From contig NZ_JAKCFI010000005.1 of NCBI RefSeq assembly GCF_021412625.1, forward strand, positions 722,233 through 786,232: a DNA stretch of 64,000 nt, written 5' to 3'. This DNA comes from Myxococcus stipitatus (GTDB taxonomy: Bacteria > Myxococcota > Myxococcia > Myxococcales > Myxococcaceae). Under the pieces are notes generated by a model. It did not search any database. It saw only the letters and a program-made list of their open reading frames with translations, and was not told where the DNA came from. Both the position numbers and the translations under genes were made by a program. Positions 9,048 to 15,776 of this stretch are shown here, piece after piece. Each line of letters opens with the position of its first letter. Position 1 is the first letter of the stretch.

Positions 9048-10496
9048 ATGTCCACGGAACAGCAGGACCTCGTCGATGCCCCCCCGCCCCGGCGCCTGGG
9101 GCTGGCGCTCTCGGGAGGCGGCAGCCGGGCGGCGGCCTTCCACCGGGGCGTCCTCCGCGGGCTCATCGAGCTGGAGCTCGTCCCTCGCGTCGACGTCGTC
9201 TCGACGGTGTCCGGAGGCTCGCTCTTCGGCGGCGCGTGGATGGCGGCGCGCGCCAATGGCACTCAGGACGTGGACTTCCTGGCCCAGCTCGGCGCGCAGT
9301 TGGAGAAGGGCTTCGTGCTGCGCGCGCTCCTCGGTGGGCTCGGCGCGCTCAAGCTGCTGTGGCCCTGGTACAACCGGTCGGACCGGATGGCGGACATGTT
9401 CGACGCGCTCTTCTTCCAGCGCCACGAGCCGGGCCGCAAGCCGCGCAGCACGCGCCTGTCCGACCTGCCCACCCACCCCGTGCTGTGCGTCAACACCACG
9501 GTGGTGAACAACGGCCAGGTGGGCAAGTTCAGCAAGGAGGGCTTCTCCGCGCCGCGCGTCCGGCCTCGCGAGGATCCACCCCGGCCCTACGACGCCACCA
9601 ACAACCTGCCCATTCCCCTGCCCGACTTCCGCCTGTCGCGCGCCGTGGCCGCGTCCGCGGCGTTCCCCGTGGGCCTGCCGCCCCTGACGCTCTCGCGGAA
9701 GAAGGACCTGAAGAACGCCCTGTTCTTCGAGGAGCTGGAGAAGCATGACCGGCTGACGCTGACGGACGGCGGCGTCCTGGAGAACCTGGGCGTCCAATCC
9801 CTCATCAAGAGCCAGCGCTTCGGGGCGTGGGACCTCATCGTCAGCGACGCGGGCACCAAGGAGGAGGCATGGAAGAAGGGCCTCCTGAACTTCGTCAAGG
9901 ACCTGCTCGTGCCCCTGGTGAGCGGAGGCGTGCTCACGCAGCTGCTCCTCATCATGAACAGCAAGCAGAACCGCTGGATGCGCTCGGCGACGGTCCAGGA
10001 GTTCGAGACGAGCTGGCTCAAGGACGAGCTGAGCCCCCGGCTCGCCGCGGGGACGCACGCGGCCGCGGGAGCGGGCATCCAGCGCTTCCTCCAGCCCGAG
10101 CCGCGCCGCACCCGCCGGCGCCTGTGGTTCATCCGCGTCAACCAGAGCCTGGAGGACTTCGTCACCGGCCTGCCGCTGTGGCGGCTCGTGGAGATCCGCA
10201 GCGCGAAGCCCGACGGCGGCACCGGCGGCTCCATCCCCCGAGGCTACGAGGAGCGCCTGGTCTTCCTGCGCACGCATGGCGTCGACCTGGGCCCCGCGCG
10301 CCGCGTCTACGAGGGCATGGGCGGACGGGCCCGCGTCCAGGAGCTCAACGAGGTCGCCACGGGCTGGACGGGCCTGGACGCCCGGGACATCGCGGGGCTC
10401 GAGCAGCACGCGCACTGGCAGGTCCTCGCCTCCCATGCCATCTACGGCGTGGAGCAGGCGGCGACGTCCGGAGGGGTCGAGTCCAGGACGGGGTGA
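9048..10496 (+). CDS. Patatin-like phospholipase
   Basis: A 482-residue patatin-family lipid acyl hydrolase. The oxyanion Gly-rich loop is at residues 22-27 (Ser-Gly-Gly-Gly-Ser-Arg). The nucleophile is Ser55 in Thr-Val-Ser-Gly-Gly; the first position of the usual Gly-x-Ser-x-Gly is Thr here. The catalytic Asp240 lies in Thr-Asp-Gly-Gly-Val. Such enzymes release fatty acids from phospholipids and in several bacterial defence systems attack the cell's own membrane. No signal peptide is seen. An AGGAG site precedes the ATG at 9048. It closes the operon begun by the caspase-like gene; the next gene is convergent. Role as membrane-damaging effector is inferred from its neighbours. Confidence 0.87.
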   Translation: MSTEQQDLVDAPPPRRLGLALSGGGSRAAAFHRGVLRGLIELELVPRVDVVSTVSGGSLFGGAWMAARANGTQDVDFLAQLGAQLEKGFVLRALLGGLGALKLLWPWYNRSDRMADMFDALFFQRHEPGRKPRSTRLSDLPTHPVLCVNTTVVNNGQVGKFSKEGFSAPRVRPREDPPRPYDATNNLPIPLPDFRLSRAVAASAAFPVGLPPLTLSRKKDLKNALFFEELEKHDRLTLTDGGVLENLGVQSLIKSQRFGAWDLIVSDAGTKEEAWKKGLLNFVKDLLVPLVSGGVLTQLLLIMNSKQNRWMRSATVQEFETSWLKDELSPRLAAGTHAAAGAGIQRFLQPEPRRTRRRLWFIRVNQSLEDFVTGLPLWRLVEIRSAKPDGGTGGSIPRGYEERLVFLRTHGVDLGPARRVYEGMGGRARVQELNEVATGWTGLDARDIAGLEQHAHWQVLASHAIYGVEQAATSGGVESRTG

Positions 10497-10500
10497 CGCC

Positions 10501-11082
10501 CTACTCCGGCCCCGCGCCGTCCCCGAGCACCGAGTCCACGTGGGCACGCACCTGACGGCGGGCGCGGTGCAGGCGACTCTTGAGCGCCCGGACCTCGATG
10601 CCGGCCACGCGGGCCGCGTCCTCGGCGGAGAGTCCCTCCACGTCGCGCAGGAGCAACGCCTGGCGCTGGGGCTCCGGGAGGGCCCGGATGGCGGCCTCGA
10701 GGATGGCGCCCACGCGACGCGCGTGGGAGCGCAGGTCCGGGGCGTCCTCGTCCGAGGCGACCGCCGCCGCTTCCGGCGAATCCAGGGGCTGGAACGTCTC
10801 CGGCGCACCGCTCCGACGACGGCGCAGCCGCAGGCAGTGCGTCCGCGCCACCTGGAACAGCCAGGTGGACAGGGCCCCCTCGCCCCGGAAGCCCGCGAGC
10901 CCCCGGAACGCGGCGAACAACGTCTCCTGGAGGACCTCGCGAGCATCCTCCTCCGAGCCGCACAGGCGCAGACCGAAGCGGTAGACCCGCCGTTCATGGC
11001 GGGCGAGCAGCTCCTCCACGGCCTCGGCCTCGCCCGAGCGGGCGGCCTCCAGGAGCTGGTCATCGGTGCGGTGGGACGTCAT
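10501..11082 (-). CDS. ECF-type RNA polymerase sigma factor
   Basis: A 193-residue sigma-70-family protein with only regions 2 and 4, the layout of extracytoplasmic-function sigma factors. Region 2 (about residues 25-90) contains Asp-Ala-Arg-Glu-Val-Leu-Gln-Glu-Thr and a Ser-Thr-Trp-Leu-Phe segment. Region 4 (about 130-185) contains Leu-Pro-Glu-Pro-Gln-Arg-Gln-Ala and a helix-turn-helix. It would direct RNA polymerase to a stress or envelope regulon. No anti-sigma gene lies beside it: downstream is the convergent patatin gene, and upstream on the same strand is a rhodanese lipoprotein gene 85 bases away. Control of the nearby operon is possible but not shown. Confidence 0.88.
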   Translation of the reverse strand: MTSHRTDDQLLEAARSGEAEAVEELLARHERRVYRFGLRLCGSEEDAREVLQETLFAAFRGLAGFRGEGALSTWLFQVARTHCLRLRRRRSGAPETFQPLDSPEAAAVASDEDAPDLRSHARRVGAILEAAIRALPEPQRQALLLRDVEGLSAEDAARVAGIEVRALKSRLHRARRQVRAHVDSVLGDGAGPE

Positions 11083-11167
11083 CGGTGGGCCTCGGCGAAC
11101 GACCAGTCCCCCTACAGATATCGTCGACCGGCCCCGAGCGCCGCCCCGGAGCGCGGCGCCCAGACGG

Positions 11168-11509
11168 CTACTCCCAGTTCGACATGGGCCCCAGGTTCAG
11201 GACACGCGTGAAACCCTTCTCCTTCAGCAAGCGCTCGGCCTTTCCACTGCGCGCCCCGCTGCGGCAGTAGACGATGACGGAGGCCTCCGGCCCACCCAGC
11301 TCGTCGAGCCGGCCGGCGAGCTCGTCCACGGGGATGTTCACCGCGCCGGGCAGGTGCCCTTCCGCGAACTCCGCCGGAGTGCGGACATCGACGAGGGTGG
11401 CCCCCTCCTCGACGCGGCGGTGGGCCTCCGCGCGGACGGGAGGGTGGCTCGCGCATGCGGTGGCGAGCAGCCCGGCGATTCCAACCGCGACGAGCGAGAC
11501 GAGCTTCAT
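11168..11509 (-). CDS. Rhodanese-domain lipoprotein
   Basis: A 113-residue protein made of a lipoprotein signal (hydrophobic stretch ending Ala-Thr-Ala-Cys, lipidated Cys19) and a single rhodanese domain. The domain starts Leu-Val-Asp-Val-Arg-Thr-Pro-Ala-Glu-Phe, and its active loop is Tyr-Cys82-Arg-Ser-Gly-Ala-Arg-Ser-Gly. Cys82 would carry the persulfide in sulfur transfer. Short single-domain rhodaneses of this kind are usually periplasmic sulfurtransferases or sulfur carriers; anchoring to a membrane is expected here. The gene lies just upstream of the ECF sigma factor gene on the same strand, and a shared transcript is possible. Confidence 0.88.
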   Translation of the reverse strand: MKLVSLVAVGIAGLLATACASHPPVRAEAHRRVEEGATLVDVRTPAEFAEGHLPGAVNIPVDELAGRLDELGGPEASVIVYCRSGARSGKAERLLKEKGFTRVLNLGPMSNWE

Positions 11510-11596
11510 GGCGTGAGACCTCCTGGGCCCGGGCGCTCTCGCCCGGGGAAACGGGTTCCGGGGTGAGAGTCACGCGAGCGCCAGGAGGATTCAACG

Positions 11597-11625
11597 CCCG
11601 GTGGGAATCCCATCCTCCCACCGGG
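11597..11625 (-). terminator. Hairpin downstream of the Cys-rich lipoprotein gene
   Basis: A perfect 10-base-pair inverted repeat (CCCGGTGGGA / TCCCACCGGG) with a 9-base loop lies about 30 bases past the stop codon of the minus-strand lipoprotein gene. There is no clear run of T after it, so it could be an imperfect intrinsic terminator or an RNA-stabilising stem. Confidence 0.45.
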
Positions 11626-11655
11626 TGCCAGGGCGAGTGTCCCGACGCTGGATGC

Positions 11656-11910
11656 TCAATGGCAGGTCCAGCTCTCCTCCTTCCACTCGCCGCAGAAGCT
11701 CTCGCGGCAGAGGGTGTAGTTGCACGTGTCGCCCAGATAGCCGCAGCACGCGTAGGAGTCCTCGGCGGTGCCCGAACAGCCGATGAGCTTGGCGTCGCGG
11801 TAGGTGGCCGGCGCCGCGTTGTCGTCGCACGAGCCACCCGGCTCGTCCGAGTCACCACCGCAAGCCGCCATCATCGGAACCACCATGAGCATGAACAAGA
11901 GTCGTCGCAT
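11656..11910 (-). CDS. Small cysteine-rich lipoprotein
   Basis: An 84-residue protein beginning with a short basic-hydrophobic signal that ends Met-Ala-Ala-Cys-Gly-Gly, a good lipobox. The mature part is about 65 residues with eight further Cys residues, including a Cys-Cys pair, so several disulfides are likely. No family is recognised. The start at 11910 was preferred over an upstream one at 11955 because it places the charged residues right before the hydrophobic core. It is expected to be anchored at the outer membrane facing the periplasm or the outside. Neighbours give no functional clue. Confidence 0.6.
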   Translation of the reverse strand: MRRLLFMLMVVPMMAACGGDSDEPGGSCDDNAAPATYRDAKLIGCSGTAEDSYACCGYLGDTCNYTLCRESFCGEWKEESWTCH

Positions 11911-12061
11911 GCCGACAGGGAGACCATGTCCGGCTCTCACCAGGCCACGGCTCATGAGTGAAACATCGACACCGTGGATTCACCCCTGGCGATGAATTAT
12001 CCGCGCCTGAGAGGACAAGAACGCGAGGCCAATGAATACCTCGCGAAACATGCGTCACCTG

Positions 12062-13519
12062 TCACAAGCGGACCTGGAGCACCACGGTGGCGCCGTAGGC
12101 GTCTCGCGGCAGGTAGAACGGGGCTGGCACCATGTCCACGTACGCCATCTGCGTCTTGTTGGGGTCGCGTGTGTAGACGACCTCCGCGAGCACTCCCACC
12201 ACCGAGCCGGCGTCCCAGCGCAGGGTGGCCTTCAGGCTCTGGACGGGCTCGCGCTCGTCACCGAGCGGCAGGGTCGACGAGGTCTGCGGCGTGCGGAACA
12301 CGAAGGTGTGCTCCTGGGGAGGCTCACCGAAGGCGTATACGGGCCCGCGATAGGTCGCGGGCCAGGTGAGGCGCGCGAGCAGCCCCGGCGTCAGGCCGAG
12401 GCTCGCGAAGTGATAGGAGACCGCGAGCGAACCCGACACCTCCGCCTGGGGGGCCACGAAGTCGGGCTGCGTCGCGGCCGCGTGCGACAGCACACCGGGG
12501 ACATCCAGCCGCAGGAACGAGAGGGTCCGATACCAGGCCAGCGCGTCGATACGGAGCGCGCCCAGCCGCACGCGCGCATCCAGGGCGGCGGCGCGCGAGC
12601 GCTCCTCGCCCCGGCTCCGCCAGTCGTCGACGACCTCGTCCTGGAGCTCCTGGGCCAGGAGGCTGCCTTCCAACGAGACCGAGGCCGCCATGCCGGTCGT
12701 CGCGTCGACTCGCGCGAAGAACCGCTCGTAGAAGGTCGGGTCGCCCTGGTGCAGGGAGAGGTCGACCCCCTCGCCGAGCGGTTCCCCCCAATGCCAGGAC
12801 ACCCGCGCCGAGCCTCCCCGGAGCAGGACATCCGTGGGATAGGCCTCGAAGGGGATGCCGGACCCCGCGAAGCCCCCCGTGCCCCGCTTCGCGTACATGC
12901 CCTTCGCCTCGACCCGGAGCTGGTTCGCCACGTCGGCGGAGGCCCCCGCGAACACGCCATAGTGGCGAGAGGACGAGAACTCGTATGTGGCCGCGTCCTC
13001 GACGGTGTCGACCACCGCGGACTTGAGCGCGAGGAAGGCGCTCCACCGCGCGCGGGAGACGCGCGCCTCCACGGCCGGCTCGCCCCCGTCGGAGGGACTG
13101 ACGAAGGCCTGTCGCCCCCAGCTCACCGGGTACGCGTAGCCCATGTGGATGCGCGTGGAGCTCAGGGGGAACACGCTCAGCGCCAGCTCCTCGTTCGCCC
13201 CCCAGGAGGCGGGGTGGTAGCGCAGCCGCAGCGCGCTCCCGTTGTCCCGGAAGCTGATGGCCCCGCGGCCCAGCGTCGTCGCGGCGAAGAAGGAGACCGC
13301 GGCCTCCGCGCGCAACCCCGGCGTCAGCTCCAGCGAGCGCGCCTCGAGGGCCGCGTGCCACTGCGTGGAGGAGCCGGAGGTGTCGACGTCGAGGTCGCTG
13401 GCGGCGAAGGAGAGGCGCGCCTGGAGTCGGGGCTCGGGCGTCACGGACGCGGCCTCGGGGGCTTCGGGGGCCTGCCCCAGGCACAGCAGCAGGGGCAACG
13501 TGGAGAGACTGGCGATCAT
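12062..13519 (-). CDS. Putative outer-membrane beta-barrel protein
   Basis: A 485-residue protein starting with a cleavable signal-like segment (Met-Ile-Ala-Ser-Leu...Cys-Leu-Gly-Gln-Ala). The body consists of regularly alternating hydrophobic/polar stretches with many Tyr, Trp and Arg, ending in a strand (Val-Val-Leu-Gln-Val-Arg-Leu). That pattern fits a transmembrane beta-barrel of roughly 16-20 strands, although the last residue is Leu and not the usual Phe. No specific porin or transporter family is recognised. The reading frame is open far upstream, but the signal-like start at 13519 is the most sensible; no strong ribosome-binding site was seen there. Confidence 0.65.
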   Translation of the reverse strand: MIASLSTLPLLLCLGQAPEAPEAASVTPEPRLQARLSFAASDLDVDTSGSSTQWHAALEARSLELTPGLRAEAAVSFFAATTLGRGAISFRDNGSALRLRYHPASWGANEELALSVFPLSSTRIHMGYAYPVSWGRQAFVSPSDGGEPAVEARVSRARWSAFLALKSAVVDTVEDAATYEFSSSRHYGVFAGASADVANQLRVEAKGMYAKRGTGGFAGSGIPFEAYPTDVLLRGGSARVSWHWGEPLGEGVDLSLHQGDPTFYERFFARVDATTGMAASVSLEGSLLAQELQDEVVDDWRSRGEERSRAAALDARVRLGALRIDALAWYRTLSFLRLDVPGVLSHAAATQPDFVAPQAEVSGSLAVSYHFASLGLTPGLLARLTWPATYRGPVYAFGEPPQEHTFVFRTPQTSSTLPLGDEREPVQSLKATLRWDAGSVVGVLAEVVYTRDPNKTQMAYVDMVPAPFYLPRDAYGATVVLQVRL

Positions 13520-13762
13520 GAGGACGCGGCATCTACCACGCGGCCCCCGCGCTGGAAGCTTCCGGGCACCGGGATTCGCTGGGCGTCCGCCCCGCCCGGC
13601 CCGCCGGTGGCGCCATGCCGCAGGGCGCCACGTTCGAACGGCGCACACTTCGTCACGAAGCACTGCCTCACGGGACACCGCTGGAGTACAAACGGACCGA
13701 TGGGGGCGCTCGAGCGCAAGCCCCCGCCGACGTGTGCCCCTCGCGCGGAAGGACATCGAGAC

Positions 13763-14236
13763 ATGATTGCAACCCGGTGGTTCGGACTGGCTTCCCTGAC
13801 CCTGCTGCTGGCCACGAGCGCCCTGGCCGAGGACAAGGCCCCCGCGGCCGCGGAGAATGGGCCCACGGGCCGGTGGACGACCATCGATGACGAGACGAAG
13901 AAGCCCAAGTCCGTCATCGTCATCTACGAGGAGAACGGCAAGCTGTTCGGGAAGATCGAGAAGCTGTTCCGCGACCCCAAGGAAGACCAGAACCCCGTCT
14001 GCGACAAGTGCGAAGGGTCGCTGAAGGGGCAGCCCATCATCGGGATGACCATCCTCCAGAACCTGAAGAAGGATGACGATGAGTGGACGGGGGGCAGCAT
14101 CCTCGACCCGGCGAACGGGAAGACCTACAAGTGCAAGATCGCCCTCGAGGACGGGGGCAAGAAGCTGAAGGTCCGCGGCTACATCGGCATGTCCTTGCTG
14201 GGCCGCACCCAGCACTGGGTGCGCGCCACCGAGTAG
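13763..14236 (+). CDS. DUF2147-family secreted protein
   Basis: A 157-residue protein with a clear Sec signal peptide (about residues 1-22, ending Ala-Leu-Ala). The domain begins Thr-Gly-Arg-Trp-Thr-Thr-Ile-Asp-Asp-Glu-Thr-Lys-Lys-Pro-Lys-Ser. It contains two Cys in a Val-Cys-Asp-Lys-Cys motif and ends with a Gly-Tyr-Ile-Gly...Leu-Gly-Arg-Thr-Gln-His-Trp segment. This is the DUF2147 pattern, a lipocalin-like beta-barrel of unknown biochemical role found in periplasmic proteins of many proteobacteria. The ATG at 13763 has GGAAGGA upstream. A terminator-like hairpin follows, so it is probably monocistronic. Confidence 0.88.
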   Translation: MIATRWFGLASLTLLLATSALAEDKAPAAAENGPTGRWTTIDDETKKPKSVIVIYEENGKLFGKIEKLFRDPKEDQNPVCDKCEGSLKGQPIIGMTILQNLKKDDDEWTGGSILDPANGKTYKCKIALEDGGKKLKVRGYIGMSLLGRTQHWVRATE

Positions 14237-14262
14237 CCCGCGCCCGACGTGAGCAGCACGGG

Positions 14263-14299
14263 AGGGCTCCCCGTCTCATCGCGGGGGGCCCTCTTCGTT
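14263..14299 (+). terminator. Intrinsic terminator-like hairpin after the DUF2147 gene
   Basis: An 11-base-pair stem (AGGGCTCCCCG paired with CGGGGGGCCCT, one G-T wobble) with an 8-base loop, followed by CTTCGTTT. It lies 27 bases after the stop codon and just before the convergent P450 gene, so it probably ends the upstream transcript. Confidence 0.6.
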
Positions 14300-15637
14300 T
14301 CAGTGGCCCGGCGCGTGGGTGTCCGCGGTCAGCCCCCCGAGCATCGTCCGCTCCCCGCCCCCGGCGATGCGCCGCTCCGCCTCGTCCAGGACGGACACGA
14401 CGTTGGACATGACGAACCGGCTGGCGGGCTCGGGCGGGAACCGGTTGAAGCGCATGCGCAGGTCCTGCGCGGGCACGTCGTAGCGCATGGCGCGGGTGAG
14501 CATCCGCAAGGAGACCTTCATCAACGCGATGGTCAGCCGCTCCCCCGGACAGCGGTGGCCGGTGGCGGGGTCGCCACCCCCCTGGGGGATGAACGAGAAG
14601 GCGCTCCCGTCCCAGTGCCGGAAGCGGTCCGGTTGGAAGTCGCTGGGGCGCTCCCAGACGCGCGGGTCGTGGTTCGTCCCATACAGGTCGAGCAGCACGC
14701 GCCGGCCCCGAGGGAAGGTGTAGCCCTTCCAGGTGAAGCCCTCGCGCACGCGCGCCGCGACGAAGGGGAAGAACGGATAGAAGCGGCGGACCTCCTGGAC
14801 GAAGCGCTCGTCCGCGTCGTCGTCATTCGCGTCGAGGAGCTGGGCCCGGCCGCGCGGATGCTCGTGGAGGGCGAGCGCCTCGAACACCACGAAGCGCGCC
14901 ACCGCGACGATGGGACGAAGCAGATTGAGCAGCTCCACGGCGGCCACGCGGGGGCTCAGGGGCCTGCCCTCCGGCCCCAGGTACTCGGCCACGGCCTCCA
15001 GCGCGCTGCCCTCCGGGGCGGCCCGCTCGCCGGAGCGGACGTGTCGCACGAGCGAGGCCAGCCAGGCCTCCGCGCGTCGTCGGGCCATGCGCGCTCGCCA
15101 CTGGCGGGGGCCGATGCCACCGGAGCCGTCGACCATCGCCGCCAGCTGGCGGGTACGAAGGCGCACCTCGGCCTCGGGGAGCGGGATGCCCGTCCACTCA
15201 CAGGCCACCCGGCACAGCAGCTCCTCCACCTCGTCGAAGAGCACGACGCGCTCTCGCCGGGTCCAGCGCTGGATGGCCTGCCGCCAGTGGTGCTCGGCCA
15301 GCTCGGAGGCGCGGCGCAGGCCCTGGGGCGACATGAGCGACATGAACATCGCCTTGCGCGAGCGGTGCGCCTCGCCGTCGAGGTCCTGGACCCCACCGAG
15401 CCCGAAGAGCGTCTTGCGCAGACGCCGGGGCGCGGCCCCTCGCCGCTGGAAGCGCTGGGCGTCGTAGAACAGCCGAGCCGCCTCCGCGCCACTCAGGCAG
15501 AGGGTGCGCTGGAGGAGCAGGCGGGTCTCGAAGATGTCGGAGCGGTGGCGCGAGCGGCCACGCTCGATGAAGCGGTAGCCGTCCCGGAACAGCGCCAGCG
15601 TGCTGTCCAGCCTCGTGTCTCTGGGGATGTCGCTCAT
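14300..15637 (-). CDS. CYP152-type cytochrome P450 (fatty-acid peroxygenase)
   Basis: A 445-residue P450. The heme-binding loop reads Pro-Gln-Gly-Gly-Gly-Asp...Gly-His-Arg-Cys363-Pro-Gly-Glu, the form special to CYP152 and unlike the usual Phe-x-x-Gly-x-Arg-x-Cys. Arg241-Pro242 occur in the Leu-Leu-Arg-Pro segment of the I helix, the pair that binds the fatty-acid carboxylate in P450 BS-beta and SP-alpha, in place of the normal acid/Thr pair. A Glu-Val-Arg-Arg (ExxR) motif precedes Phe-Tyr-Pro-Phe-Phe-Pro. These enzymes use hydrogen peroxide directly to hydroxylate (alpha or beta) or decarboxylate fatty acids and need no redox partner. None is encoded nearby. An upstream extension is open but begins without gene character; Met at 15637 is used. 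Confidence 0.88.
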   Translation of the reverse strand: MSDIPRDTRLDSTLALFRDGYRFIERGRSRHRSDIFETRLLLQRTLCLSGAEAARLFYDAQRFQRRGAAPRRLRKTLFGLGGVQDLDGEAHRSRKAMFMSLMSPQGLRRASELAEHHWRQAIQRWTRRERVVLFDEVEELLCRVACEWTGIPLPEAEVRLRTRQLAAMVDGSGGIGPRQWRARMARRRAEAWLASLVRHVRSGERAAPEGSALEAVAEYLGPEGRPLSPRVAAVELLNLLRPIVAVARFVVFEALALHEHPRGRAQLLDANDDDADERFVQEVRRFYPFFPFVAARVREGFTWKGYTFPRGRRVLLDLYGTNHDPRVWERPSDFQPDRFRHWDGSAFSFIPQGGGDPATGHRCPGERLTIALMKVSLRMLTRAMRYDVPAQDLRMRFNRFPPEPASRFVMSNVVSVLDEAERRIAGGGERTMLGGLTADTHAPGH

Positions 15638-15776
15638 GGCCCTGGGAAGGTGGGCACGATGGCGCGCGCGGCCATGGCGCGCCGCCTGCCTGGTCAAGGA
15701 CCTGCCTCCCCCTCCCCCACGGGCAGCCCGCCGGACGAAAGCCGGGCTGAGCGACCGGCCCCGTCGGGGCCCCCCC

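Noticed and set aside
12062..14215. A long minus-strand frame joining the outer-membrane protein to the region opposite the DUF2147 gene
   Set aside because: The upstream part is antisense to a recognised gene and lacks protein character; a signal-peptide start at 13519 fits better.
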